A stretch of 64,000 nt of DNA from Diploscapter coronatus. Lineage: Eukaryota > Nematoda > Chromadorea > Rhabditida > Rhabditidae. Each line of letters begins with the position of its first letter. Within the stretch, counting starts at the first letter, position 1. Made by a program: the position numbers and the translations under genes. The notes under the pieces were generated by a model. The model was not told the origin of the DNA. It saw nothing but the letters and a program-made list of their open reading frames with translations, and searched no databases. Shown here one piece after another: positions 37,538 to 49,883 of the stretch. The stretch spans positions 40,067,249-40,131,248 of the forward strand of contig OZ038423.1 of NCBI GenBank assembly GCA_964036155.1. The letters are read 5' to 3'.

Positions 37538-39135
37538 ATGGCGAAACGTTTCGAGGGCAAAGTCGCCATTGTCACTGGTAAAATGTCTTTATAAAATATG
37601 CCGTCTTATGTTTTATATTATTCTGCATTATTTTATGTATTCAATGCAATCCGAATACCATGTGAAAAGTCGGGCAAAAGCATTTAGCCAATTTTGATAT
37701 GCCATGTTCGTCTCATCAACTATCATGATTTATTTAGTTTAAGGTTTTGTTAAATTTTAGAAAATTTGATTAGAAGCAGATCATATAATCAAGCATAACA
37801 ATTATATTTTTGGTTCTATATTCTTGCACAACATCATCTCAGCATTTTTCACGATTTAATCCAGGAAATTGCAGGTTCTTCGAACGGAATCGGAAGAGCT
37901 ACCGCTGTCTTATTCGCAAGAGAAGGAGCAAAAGTCACATTGACAGGAAGAAATGAAACAGCCTTGACTGTATGTTTCATGTTTCATCATACAACCCTCC
38001 TAGAAATTCATCTTTAGGAAGCAAAGAACGAAGCTATTGCAGCTGGAGCGAAAGAGAGCGATGTTCTGACCGTGGTTGGAGATCTGAGGGAGGAGAATGT
38101 GCAGAAGGAACTCGTCGATAGAACCGTCGAGAAGTTCGGGAAACTTGATATTCTGGTAAACAAAAGAAATTAATTGAGCTTGCAAATGGTGGCATTTCAG
38201 ATCCACAATGCTGGTGGTGCAGCGCCTGATATGACACCTCGACAAGGATTCCAGATGACCATCAACGACTACGATTATATCATGGAACTCAATTTGAGAG
38301 CGTATGCAACCATTTTTGAACAAACAATTTCAAGAAGACGAATATTCAGCATAGTTTCTCTAACAAATCTGGCAAGAGAACATCTTGTCAAGTCGAAAGG
38401 AGAGATCGTCGTTGTTTCGAGCATAGCTGGACTTCCGCACGGGGTATGACGAATTAGTACTATCTTTCTTCACAATTACAACATTCAAGATTTGCAGAAT
38501 TCCAAAATGCCCTATTACGCGATTTCAAAAGCAGGATTGGATCAGTACATGAGAGCTTTGGCCGTCGAAATGATTGAGCACGGTGTTCGCGTGAATGGAG
38601 TCAAGTAGGGAAAATTGTGCAATTCAAAATTATGAAAATGAAATCCAGTCCTGGAATAGTTCGCACAACAATTGGAAATAAACAAGGGGCAACTTCTGAA
38701 GTGATGGAACAGGTAGAACAATTCGTCCTATCTGACAAGGATTTTCTGCCTTCACGCACGATTGGACTGCCCGAAGACATTGCAAAGGCGATTGCCTTCC
38801 TGGCCGATAGAAGTATGGAATTCAAAAGCAATTTCGCAATTCTTGATATGCTATCATTTCATTCGGAATGAAAAGCTCATAACTTTTGAATCAGCTCTCT
38901 GCTATCTTGCTCCATTTTAGTCTGATAATATGATCAGTAATAAGTGAAAACTAGCAACGAGATGATAATCATCACGATAATGTCAAAAAATAGAGGTAGT
39001 TATTTTGTTGCAGATTCTTCTTCGTACATAATCGGTCATTCCCTGGTAATTGACGGTGGATCGAATCTGATCAGCACTTTGATGCAGATGGACTTTGCCA
39101 AAGTCTTAAAATTGACTCAGCAGCAGAGTCAGTGA
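37538..39135 (+). CDS. Classical short-chain dehydrogenase/reductase
   Basis: Eight exons (37538-37577, 37875-37969, 38018-38155, 38201-38301, 38350-38443, 38498-38604, 38649-38812, 39014-39135) sum to 861 nt, 286 aa, in frame. Motifs: the cofactor-binding GxxxGIG in VTGSSNGIGR (residues about 13-20), NAGG (about 93), the catalytic Ser in VVSSIAG, the catalytic Tyr/Lys in YYAISKAG, and PGIVRT after the active site; the end contains HSLVIDGGSN. The order and about 280-aa length fit cytosolic NAD(P)H-dependent SDRs of the nematode dhs type. The glycine motif TGR after beta-2 hints at NADP preference. Substrate cannot be read from sequence. It is transcribed away from the neighbouring receptor and toward the acyl-CoA oxidase gene; shared lipid metabolism is only a suggestion. 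Confidence 0.93.
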
Positions 39136-39638
39136 GACGAGTTTCTATTAGATTTTGTAGACACATGCATTTTTGTCTGGATTTATTGCAAGAATAAATG
39201 TTTTTAGCTATGCAAATGCCGATAACTGAATCACAAAAGTGCTGCAAATTCGAGATTACTGGTTGCACTCTCGTTCACAGGATTACTCCAATTTATGGGA
39301 TAATTATTTCATAACTACATCAATAACATGTTTATTTGAGCTTTATCAAAAATTTTTCTACAAACAAGTTTGAAATTGGCAATAATTTTCTTGGTGCAAC
39401 CACAGAAAATCAAAGTTCGAGTCCTACGGTTGAAAGCAACATCTTATTTAGATACAGGCTATATTAACGTGCAATTGACGAAAACAAAACAAAACAAAGA
39501 CGCACTTTTTGGTCATTATTCAAAACGAAACTGAAAACAAAATTTTGGAAAACACTGCGCTAACCGAAAAAGACACGAAAGAGAAATTCCAAAACCGCTC
39601 GTCATTGATTCGAGTCAAAAATGAAGAATGCCTTACTT
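39136..39638. other. Convergent 3' region between SDR and acyl-CoA oxidase
   Basis: AT-rich 3' untranslated or intergenic sequence, with AATAAA shortly after the SDR stop (about 39193). No gene seen. Confidence 0.45.
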
Positions 39639-42600
39639 CTACAGTTTAGAAAGATTATGAATTCTTCGTTTTTCAAGGAACTGTGTCAATTCACCCTGCC
39701 ATGGTACTGATTCATTTTCATAGGATTCGAATATTTTCATTAGATGCTCGTATGGTCTGAATTGCTATTGTTAATTCCAAACCTGCATAAAAACATACCT
39801 TCCATCAGACATTCCTAAAGACGAGTTGAGGATTTCGTCTGGCGGTGCGACTGCATCGATTATGGCGATCACCTGAGGAGTCAATTCGCTGCAAGCTGAT
39901 CGAAGTGAACTTCGAATTGTCTCGCCAAATTCGGGACCATGGGCATAGCCACCTGCAAATGAGTGTTTCTAATTTCAGAAATTCATTCAATGCAAAGATA
40001 AAGAAAATTTCGTAAGTAAACAAGTCCATGAAGTAAATTTACCGATGTAAAGAGTCGCCAAATGTCGGTTAAGCACAAAGAGTCCGTATGTTTTCAATAA
40101 TTTATACAGGATCTGAGAGTTTTCAACATGATACTTTTTCACAATTTTACTCAACCTGTTTGCATTCAACATTTGTGACTTTGTCGATGAACTCCTTCAC
40201 CCATTTTACTATCATATATTCAGCAAAAGCAATCGACAGAGTATGAGCTTTATGGACCTAAATTTCTGATCAAATATTTTTCCCTATAACTTTCTTAGAC
40301 CTGTGTCTCGTTTAGAATCGTAAATGGATCCTTCCCTTCAGTCTTCAATTTATGCCTTTCTGCAATTGTTACTCGAATCAAATAGTGGATAAGATATTCA
40401 TAAGCAGACAAAACATCTAAATTATCAATAGTCAGAAAATATTTCATAAAATACAACCGTGAACTATGCAGTCGCTATACTTTTCAAATCTCTTTGGTCT
40501 TTCCGCTAAAAAATTGAACAAATTCATTGGGGACGCATTGCGAATTTCATTATTCCTCCCAGCCTAGAGTTCGATCAATTTCAGTAAATTTCTAATGTCA
40601 GGTTGCGGGTTACAACCTTTGCCAGAATGATATTGCTAGTTTGCTGCATCAGAAGATTATTCTCCCCTTCGAATGTCTGTGATGGATCATAACTATTGTA
40701 AACACTGTTTAGGTTCGAACTTCTTAGAAATCTAAAATACACCTCCCATCAACTTTCTCGTCTTATAACGAAGATCATTGCGTTCTGCATTTTTAAACAT
40801 TTTAAAATTTACCCATGCCCACCACAAGCTCTTCTCGCTTCACCCAAGGCTTCCACTCCGATAAAAGTTGAGACCGGCTTCGTGCAAGATGAAAGAGCGT
40901 GAATTTCTCGAGAAAACTCGACCTGATAGAAAATTTGAAATATTTTAGCGTAATCTTCGATTTACGAGGTCCGTAGATTTTTCTCCTACAGCGATGCGTC
41001 TTTTGTACTCGGAAAAATGGTTAGAAAAGCTAAAGTTTCTATTCCAATAATTTAACTAAACAATTCAAAGACATTCTCTGAAAAATGCGCAAAACAACTC
41101 CAGCTGCCAGATAAGGGAATAATCTATGCCTTTGCAGGGGATATTCAATAACAGCAATTTCTTCTGCAAAGAAAAGAAGATTCATTAAATGTTCTCTCCC
41201 AAATGAACCTGAATCAGATGGACCGAACTGCTTTCTCTCGACAGAATATCGAATTGCAACTGTAGCTGCAAACAAACAAGCTCTAGAGCCAGCTAACACT
41301 ATTCCGATTCTGGAAGCTCAGAATTCTAGTTTGGAAGAAATCTCATAAAATTGCAAGAAATTTCTACCTTCCTGCAGATAGAACTCCTAAACTGGCGGCT
41401 TTCTGTTCAGTGCCCGATTGCAATTTCGATTCGTATTTTCCATCTTTCGTCACATCACAATTCTTGTTCAATAAGGACGATAATGGAGCACGATGATTCT
41501 GATAAATTTGAACACTATTACCTTATCAGTTTTTGGACATGATTTTTAGATTCCGAATAAATTATCAAAATAAATTTAAAAAAGACAAGTTTCTTACACG
41601 AGTATTTTAGCCAATAAATGAACAAGTCGGGTTATACGAAGTTAGCAATTTCAAACTTAGAAACTGGAACAAAATGTTCAGGTAAATATTTTAAGATCAA
41701 AATAAAAAGCAAAAATCTGAAGAAAAAAAATCTCTTTAGACCAATATTTTGAATTGCTTTAATATGAATTGTGAAATTTTTCAAATAGCTGGCGCTGAAA
41801 TTTCAATCAACTATATTTTTATTCATCTCGTTCAGTTGTTTATTTTTTAAAGTTTAATTTACATTGAATATCATCCATCCGTTTTCGATGTAATTGCAAT
41901 CCGATGGTTTTTCGCCCATATCACCAATTCGAATGCCTGATAAAGGCTGCATCAACTTTAAATCACTAAAAATAAAACATTGCACGCTTATCGAATAAAC
42001 TTTTATCTCGATCACACAGCTGAAGAATTTTTCCCTACCGAATTTGAAGTACAAATGCATGAATGCCGTAGTAATTTCCTCCGACATAAAGTTGAGCATA
42101 AACAATGGCGTGTGTTGCAGAAAAGCCTACAATTACAAAAAGTAGTGCAACAAATAATTTATTTTACCTAAATTTCCAGCCCAGCATTTCGTAGCTCCGA
42201 TATTCGGAGTGTGAAATACGAATTCTCCTTTATCAAATGTCGCAGTTGTTTGAATTTTGCTCGTATTGGAGCCATGACTCAATTCTGTCAAGCAAAATGC
42301 ACCGACTATCTAAAACGTTCACAAATAATTGATTCGCAAGCGGAAACGGCAGGAAGTCCGATTTTGATTTCCTCAAATTCAATCGTATTCCAGCCACCTT
42401 CCATCAATTTCTACGATACCTCATGATTCTTAGTTTTTCTCAGGAGCTCAGCATGTCTTTCTGTTCCCGAAGATTCAATAGCACCTCCGAAAATCTAAAA
42501 GAGTGCATTTTTAAATAAAATCACAGAAGTTAAGTTTAAATTTCACCCTCAAATGATTCAGCTCTCTCGGTGTGACTGCAAAATCCCAAATATTCAAGGC

Positions 42601-42960
42601 GTCATCAATGGCATCAGATTTTATTAGATCCGCCTAGATTTAAGACAAAAATTGATGAAATAAAGCTGCTAAATCTTCGTTACATGATTGAAAAAGTCCA
42701 TTTCGACGAGTCGCTTCCATCTCCGATGAGTCCTTTCTCTGCCCTCGGCTTGTGAAAGTTGTCTTTCACCTGATAAAAACAAAGGATCGCTAAGCAATAC
42801 TTCAAGTGCTTCTTTCTAAAATAAAACTGAGTTCAGATATTCGTAAGATAGTGTAACCTACTCTATATCGAGCGTACTCTTCACCGAAAATAATATTTCT
42901 CAAGTCTTCAACTTTGAAACTCGCTTGACTGCGATAGGCATCGATGCCTGACGATACCAT
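39639..42960 (-). CDS. Peroxisomal acyl-CoA oxidase, ACOX3 (branched-chain) type
   Basis: The protein starts [15 protein letters not shown] and follows the acyl-CoA oxidase order: [12 protein letters not shown], the FAD-binding [82 protein letters not shown], and the catalytic-Glu segment [15 protein letters not shown]. It ends RIHNLSKL. The terminal SKL is the canonical peroxisomal import signal PTS1, as in vertebrate ACOX3. The family oxidises acyl-CoA to trans-2-enoyl-CoA, producing hydrogen peroxide, in peroxisomal beta-oxidation; in nematodes related oxidases shorten ascaroside pheromone side chains. An apparent in-frame stop after PYLAAG is removed by a 46-bp intron with a weak GTTGTT donor, which also restores family spacing. 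The catalytic and cofactor motifs I checked are intact. Confidence 0.9.
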
Positions 42961-43913
42961 TTTACACAGAAATTAAAAATTATTTTTAAATAAAAGTAGC
43001 ACGTTAGAAGTCGCAGCAGCAGAATCCGAGAGTCCAATAAATTAGCAAGATTAATCGTAAAATATAATCGATAGAAATTTTGTCTTATATATTGACCTAT
43101 CAGTCAATCTGCCAAACTTAGATAAGGAAATTGAACTCAATACTGGACCAATAAATTATAGGAAGCAAGATAACCGCTATTTTAGATAACCGAAAGTTAA
43201 TAAAGTCACTGACTTCTATAACATTTTAAATATGAAAATTATCTGAAAAGTGACAATACATGGAATTTGGTGATTACCCCGTAGATAGGCCTGATCTTGC
43301 AAAATTTCAGTTATTATCTGCAAATTAGAATCTCAATGGATCTAAAGAACAACAAAGTATCACTAAATTTCTATCCAAAGTCAAACAAGGATGTACGGAA
43401 TGGCATTTTAAGACTTTTGCAATACGGAACGCGGAATGAAATTTCCCTCCTAAATTTTCGAAACACGGGACGAACGAACTGACCCCAAGAATGACCGGAA
43501 TTCTAGTTTTTCGGAACAGAATGAAATATTTCGTACACTCTTGACATCAAACAAAATCACAAGTTTCAAACCAATTCGAAAGAAAATTTGACATTTTTCA
43601 TAAATAACGTATTTATGAATTTATGATGATGGCTGCAATTAAAGACAGTGAAACAGTACGCGTTTGCATCATTTCCCTAATGCGACGACCACTTTCCACT
43701 TGAACATAAGAGAATACAATAAGCGACAGGCAATTGCTACACTGTTTTCTCACGTATTCGTGTTTTTATACAGTTCTCTTTGCAATGAGTTCATGTTTTC
43801 GGTTCTATTTTGGTATTTTCGGAGCATTTCGCGACAATTCGATCGAACTCGCATTATAAAATTTCAATTTCGGTAATTTTAGCATTGGACATGAGTCCTG
43901 AAAGTTTCCGCCC
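42961..43913. other. Intergenic region upstream of acyl-CoA oxidase and the Tyr-rich peptide gene
   Basis: AT-rich. Around 43390-43540 there is a loose cluster of CGGAA/ACGGGA words (ACGGAACGCGGAATG, ACACGGGACGAAC) resembling the decayed repeat near 3.6 kb. No coding feature. Confidence 0.35.
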
Positions 43914-43920
43914 TATAAAA
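43914..43920 (+). promoter_or_regulatory. TATA box of the Tyr-rich peptide gene
   Basis: TATAAAA in the context GCCCTATAAAAGG lies 75 bp before the ATG at 43995, leaving a short leader. A clean TATA box and a tiny secreted product suggest a strongly or inducibly expressed gene. Confidence 0.6.
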
Positions 43921-43994
43921 GGTGAGCCATTCTCCAGTCAAACCATCAGCCATTCCAGCCGTTCTCTTCTCTTCCCATTCCTTCCCTTCGGAAA

Positions 43995-44335
43995 ATGCTC
44001 AAGAACATTCTGGCCATCGTCTGCCTCGTTGCCGTCCTCGCTCTCTTCGTTGAGGCTGGAGGATATTATTATGTGAGTTTTAGTTCGAATTTTCAACAAT
44101 GAAATAACTATTTGATTGCAGAAGGAGGATTACCACCCGAAGAAATACTATTATAAATCTTATTATAAGCCCAGTTACAAGCCGAAATATTATAGCTATG
44201 AGAAGAAGGATTATTACTACAGGTATAATGATATTTCCTGAAATTTAATTTAAACATGGCTTTAATTGTAGCAAACCGTACTACGGATACAATGACTATC
44301 ATAGCAAAAAATCTGATTACTATTCTTATTATTGA
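43995..44335 (+). CDS. Small secreted Tyr/Lys-rich peptide
   Basis: Three exons (43995-44072, 44122-44222, 44272-44335) sum to 243 nt, 80 aa. A typical signal peptide (MLKNILAIVCLVAVLALFVEA) is followed by a mature chain of 59 residues with about 24 Tyr and 12 Lys and no Cys, arranged as repeating YYY/KP/KK units (KKYYYKSYYKPSY, EKKDYYYSKPYYGY) and ending DYYSYY. Such composition is found in cross-linkable cuticle, eggshell or adhesive proteins and in some nematode antimicrobial-like YG-rich peptides; which applies is unknown. TATA box at 43914, AATAAA at 44387-44392. No dibasic cleavage pattern of a neuropeptide precursor is obvious. It is a complete short gene, not a fragment. Confidence 0.85.
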
Positions 44336-44386
44336 CAGAGATCGTGGTGTCTTTCAATCTAGTCGGTGTTAGATTTAGACGTGTAA

Positions 44387-44392
44387 AATAAA
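44387..44392 (+). promoter_or_regulatory. Polyadenylation signal of the Tyr-rich peptide gene
   Basis: AATAAA 52 bp after the stop codon. Confidence 0.6.
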
Positions 44393-44668
44393 TCGTTTCC
44401 ATGCAAAAGTATCTTTGTTTCAAATATTACATATTCATTGAAACGTAAAACATGTAAATCGATGATTTATTGAACTAAAATTAGCATACAACAAACTATT
44501 ATTTGTACACAACTCAACGGTATAATTTGTCACATAAATTTTGTAGAATTCATATTGTCAATATAATCAACTATCATCGTATAAAAATACATATTATGCA
44601 GAAATTAATCATAAAAAAAACTTATAAGTTGATTACTTACAAACTAATTTTTTCTATGCAACTATGAA

Positions 44669-47600
44669 TCAATCCTCCTTATTTATTACTTCATATTTCA
44701 GCAGCCTAACCGACCCATTTAATTGATTATTTCGAATTAGGTTCATTGTATTGGGCGATAATTCGTCGTGATAAATGGTCCTCATTATTCTCGAATAAAT
44801 GTTAGCAAAACTTGGCCTAGCGTCTGGTTCCTCGTCCCAACATTCCCTCATTAGTGTCTAGAATAATTTATATGTTGCAGGAAATACACTCGAAATTACT
44901 CTTTTAAATATTTGTTAGTGAAAATTAAACACCGATTATTAAAGGCGAATAAGTCGCCAAAGTTATGATTTTTATATGTCGAGATTTTGTTACAACTAAA
45001 AAATAATTGAAAAGTTAGTTTTAGGACTTTCGAGCGAAAAATGGATTAAATTTTTCAAACATTCTGATTTCAAAATATACCAGTTAAAAGTATCTCAAAA
45101 GCATACATAAATATTCTCTGGTGCATATTCGGGTCTTTCAAGACGATTGCCATCCTTGATATAAGTATACAGTTTCATACTTTCATGTATATGTCCTAAA
45201 TTATCATAAAGCAATGGGGAATTGTGTTGGGCTCACGATATGGCAATGATCCGAGTGAGTAAATCTCGTAAAGCAATACAGCAAATGACCAGACGTCATC
45301 TTTTATCGTATACTGTGATTGCCCTTCGAATACTTTTAACGATTGCCATCTTCAAATATGATATTATGATGACGTATTTGGTAAAAAATTACCTCATAAT
45401 ATTATTAATCCGCTTATTATCTTCGTGGTTCATATTGGTATCTATCCTTATCGGCAAACCCACGTCACTTATCTATGTTTATTCATATGAGTTTGTATTC
45501 TAATCAAATCTAAGAATGATTACCTTGGCATTTATCCTAGATTCGTCTAGCAAGATATTTCTAGAAGCTAGATTCCGATGAACTAATCCTTCAGTTTCAA
45601 GATATTTCATTCCGTTGGCTATCTAAATAAAAGCTTGATAAAGCGTTTTTAAATTGACTATTGAAGATTAAGTGGAAATGTAATTTGATTAATTATAAAA
45701 AGATATATTTCAAACCTGTTCCACCCATTTAGGAATTTTTGGCATTGTAATAGGAGCTGCAGACTTAAGATGTTTTTCCAAATTTCCACCTTCCATAAAT
45801 TCGTATACTATTTGGATTGGAGTCTTGGGCATTGAATTAACTCCGTAGCATTTAACGATATTCGAATTTTGAATGCCAATTAGTGACGTTATCTCACTAA
45901 AGCCAATTTATTAACTTCCACTATTTATCGTTTTTATTCATTACTACTCATCACCGACCTCAAATCTAAATCTTTAGAATCGAAAACCTTTATAGCATAA
46001 TTGCTCCCATCGACAGTCGTTTTATAAACTTTGGCTAAATAGCCGGTGCCCATAATATCATCATCTCGAGTTCCATTGAATAGGTATGGCTTATTGCTTG
46101 TCTAAATATAAAATTAACAACTACTACAAAATTAATAATCTCATCATTTCCTACCATTCTTGAATTAGGAGGCACTATCTGGATTCGTTGATTGTTGAAC
46201 GAATCTCGATTGTTTGGAGGCATAGTTGTTGTGCTTGATATATCAGTGGTTATTTCTCTTCTTCTACCAGTTCCGTATTTATTTAGAGGCTTGTTCGGGT
46301 TTTCATTTTTATCGTATTCTTCATATTCTAATGAATGTTAGATTTTGATAGTTAAAGTAATACGTTTGACTAACTTTTCGAAGATTCGGGATTCGTTTGA
46401 TCGGAAGCGATTTTTTCGCTTAATCCGCTACTAGATCTGTCTCTATCGTCTGGATTATTCATCTCCATTTGAGACTCTCCATCATTAGCAAGATGCGGAG
46501 ATTTTTGGGAGTCATTTGATTCAATTTGAGACACTGTAGAAGCTGTTGTAGATGAACTAACATCGCAACCTTGAGACGTCGAAGACTCAGGCTAAAGTGT
46601 TCAAACTTTCATAAATTTCGTCGTGAATATGATCGGTCTTTGTGTTAGGGATAGATTTTTCTGATATTTGAGAAAAATTTTGTGAATGATTGTGAGATGT
46701 TGCGATATTATAAAGATCGGAACTACTACGCTCGTTATTAAAATCACATTTACTCACCATTTCTGGATTCTTAGAAATAATTTCAATTTCGTTCTTTGAT
46801 GTTTGTGGAAGGTTTGATTCAGTGGGCGAATTCGTAGAAAATATTGAAGTAGAACAATCGTTTGAACCTTTAAAAAGTTTAGGTCTCATTTTCTCGTAAA
46901 CATGTTCGTCTACAAAATTAAGTTCGCTTTCATTCTCTTGAACATATTCTTGCTTTGGTTCATGATATGGCTGTATTTTAGAAGCATGACTGCTGGTGCA
47001 TGCTTCATCGCATGAGTCAATTGTCATTTGATTGACATTTTCAGCATTATATTCAACTTCATGTGCTGATTTTTGCAGGTTTTCCGATTCAATTTTAGGC
47101 AACGAAGGTCCTATTGACACTGAATAGACCTGGTATGCCTTCGATGTCGAGGGCTGGGTTGGATTATGAGGTGATTCAAACTGTTGATAGATTTCTATCT
47201 CGTCTTGCAACCGAGTATCATTATGCTCATCAACTGCCTTTGAAGTTGGTGGAGTATTTTTGATGTTGCTATGATCAACAGGTACATCATAAGTAGTCTT
47301 TGGAACGTCTCCTATTTCCGAAACCGTATTACTACGACCGTGATCATCAGAATCATTAATCTCAAAACTCTTCAATAAATCTGCTAATAGATCAACAGCT
47401 ACATAATTCAGTTCTTTGTTGAATCCGTTGCGCAGCTGTGTCCGAATTTCCATCAAAACATCAGCATACGCAATCTTGTCAGCCAGGCTGACGATTTCAT
47501 TAGAACAGAGAAGATGCTTCAATCGTCTTTCCGTCGTGCTATCTTGTTGAAAAATGTCGCGTATTGGAGAGTCATCTGACAATTCAGTGTTTAATTTGGC

Positions 47601-49236
47601 CCGAAATATATCCTATAATTTAAAGTTATTTTTAATATATTTTTACAGGTGAGTCATAATTTTAGCGTCAGTTATTAATTCTATATAAAAAAAGGAATTT
47701 TTCTCCGAATGATCGATATTTGATAAAAGTTTTCTTCGTGATTCTAAGAACGAGGTTCACATATTTTATTTCCTAGCAGCATATATATAGCAAAATTTCA
47801 TTTAAAAAATAATTTTTAAAGTGTCGACTTGGTGCATCGACTAGTATAATTCACCCTGTAAAAAATAATTGTCATACCTCAACCATAAGAATAATATTAT
47901 TTAGGACTTGAATTGATCCGTAACTTATATTATCACCATTCCGGTCATTGATCTGATCCAAAATTGTTGCAAAATGTTGTCTAGTCTCACTAAAATTATC
48001 TTAATTTTGTTTTAGGCTTTTTTATTTAGACTTTTACATCATTTCGATATCCATTACATGGTAAACGAATTTTTAACAGAGTTTTATATGATTTTGCAAA
48101 GCAAGTGATATATATTTTTTTAATTTCTACGTAATGTATGCTTTTTCATTACTAATGTTAGATAAAATAAGCCTTAATAAAACTCACGCGGCATCCTTTA
48201 TCGTTTTACTCAAAATATCGGATTTCATATAAGGACGAATATCATTGCCAATATTAAAATTGCTATAGAGACTAGTAAATTGATCATCATATGAATTGAG
48301 AGTTTGAAAGAAGTCAAAATGTGGGACTAAATTTTCTAAGCAGACACAGGTTAGTGCTGGTCGTCCGAGTTTAAGTTGAATATCTATAAAGATTGTTTCG
48401 ATTTCATATTTATGATCAGTGGATTTAAAAATGATTTAATTACCTATTTGTTGCTCAGGATCAACTTCCTCAGTAAATAAATAATAGGCTGAGTTGACAT
48501 CTAAAACATTCTTCCATCGATTTTTATATTTCCTAATTCGTTACCTTGTAATTTTTTAATAACTCGATCTAATGAATTAGCGAAACAGTCATTTGAAATT
48601 TGATAAAATTCATTCCCATCTATAATGGTCGATAAGATTTTATAGTGGTAGAATTCATCTGAAGATATTATTTTCCAGTTTATAAGTTAAGTTCATTACG
48701 TATTTCATCGTGAAAGTTATCGACAGTCAGAGTGTATTGATCTTTCATAAACGGAGGTGTCCAAACGAAAAAGCACCCTTGCGGAAGATCTTGACAGAGC
48801 ATTATCGCTTCTACTTCGTACCAATAAACATTGTAAATTCGGTAGCTATGAATTAGGCATTAAATATTAGATGAAATTGAAAACCTTTAGCACATAGTCG
48901 AAATAAATAACGAAAAAGTGCTAAATAGTTTGGAGATGTAACTCGATACTAATTTAATTTAAATTTTTCATTCATTTCCGCTAGGCATAGTTATTAAGTA
49001 TTCGTATGCTAATTGTTATGTAACTAATATTGTAGAAAACTTCATAATAAATACACCTACTTTTTTATTTGTATCTTAAAGATAAATGGAACTTACTCAA
49101 TAGACCCATCCTTCTCTTCCATCTTCGTTAGATTTCTTAGACAATTGGAAAGGAATAAGTCCGAATCGAAGAAATAGATCTTAAGCGTTATCAGTCGTCC
49201 CCAATTCCACATGCTAGCTTTCATGCCGTTTTGCAT
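44669..49236 (-). CDS. SH2 plus tyrosine-kinase-like protein, both domains degenerate (predicted pseudokinase)
   Basis: Exons from about 49236 down encode an SH2 fold: VYWYEVEAIML, then FFVW where the phosphotyrosine-binding FLVR Arg should be, QYTLTVDN, HYKIL, FYQISND, SLDRVIKKL. A helical region and a Ser/Asn-rich, probably disordered linker of about 300 residues follow (large exon to 46758, then 46591 on). The kinase domain comes next: MGTGYLAKVYK (third loop Gly lost), the conserved Lys in NYAIKVF, IVYEFMEGGNLEKHL, HRNLASRN in place of HRDxxxxN, SDVG in place of DFG, RWQSLKVFEG where the APE segment belongs, then intact DDVWSFAVLLYEIYSLGSLPY and MRECWDEEPDARPSF. It ends EVINKED. C-lobe and SH2 resemble cytoplasmic tyrosine kinases. 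With the catalytic Asp changed, activity is unlikely; a scaffold or regulator is inferred. No transmembrane helix seen. The start Met is uncertain (49236 or 49224), and a further 5' exon is possible. Confidence 0.78.
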
Positions 49237-49883
49237 TTCCTTTTCGAATGTCCTTTCTTATCAACTCGTCTTTCTCGAAGTAAGTGAATGATTGAACAAT
49301 AAAATCTTTTATTGAAAAATGAGTTTATTGCTAAATAAAAACGACACAGAAACATCAATATCTGAATAGAATTTAATAAATATCCAAATAGATGGTTCTA
49401 TCTTAATTCAGCGGCAGCTCGTATTTGATAAGATGATGAGCCTCTTTTTAATAGGTTGGATAGAAAGTTCTGACTAAAAATTAAAAAAAAAAACAAAACA
49501 AAACAAAAAAACGAAAAATCAATATTATACTTTCCATATGTTCCATTATGTCCATCATAGCTTCCTTATTCGGTGTCATTTCGACGAGGTCTTTTCAGAA
49601 TCGTGTTCAGCTGGTCTCTTCGATCATTTTGATACCAAATTTGAATTTTTCCCATGCCGAATAACGAAAATAGATTTTTCTGGAACTACCGTATGCGGAC
49701 CTTCCGGAACATGTGGAACAAGTGGTCGGATCGAGTTTTAACCGTTATATTCGTAATCAGCGTAGTCGAAAACCCCCAGGAACAAAATATCAGCCCGAAA
49801 TTTAAAGGTTAACTTCTTGGGTACCACCCCCCTTTATAAAAAACTCGATTTTTACGAATAACGTCTCATATATGAGGGAATAT
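49237..49883 (-). other. Interval between the CUB gene and the SH2-pseudokinase, with unassigned coding-like stretches
   Basis: On the minus strand two short open stretches in one frame, separated by a single TAA, read protein-like: one with TFKFRADILFLGVFDYADYE (about 49750-49815) and one with VVPEKSIFVIRHGKN (about 49625-49740). I cannot connect either to a splice model or family with confidence; they may be a missed 5' exon of the pseudokinase or a gene remnant. The remainder is AT-rich, with an A-rich tract at 49480-49515. Confidence 0.25.

Noticed and set aside
39410..39440. A tRNA-like T-arm word (GTTCGAGTCC)
   Set aside because: No matching acceptor stem, D-arm or A-box at the right distance upstream.
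40980..41100. In-frame stops suggesting that the acyl-CoA oxidase is a pseudogene
   Set aside because: A 46-bp intron (donor GTTGTT, acceptor TTTAG) removes them, keeps phase and restores the family's spacing.
45222..45503. Plus-strand ORF of 93 codons
   Set aside because: It is the shadow of the minus-strand kinase exons and their introns, and its translation has no recognisable features.
46587..46760. The 331-codon open frame ending just before a TGA near 46587 as a separate gene
   Set aside because: A strong donor (GTGAGT at 46757) and the acceptor before 46591 splice it in phase to the next exon, so it is the linker of the SH2-pseudokinase.
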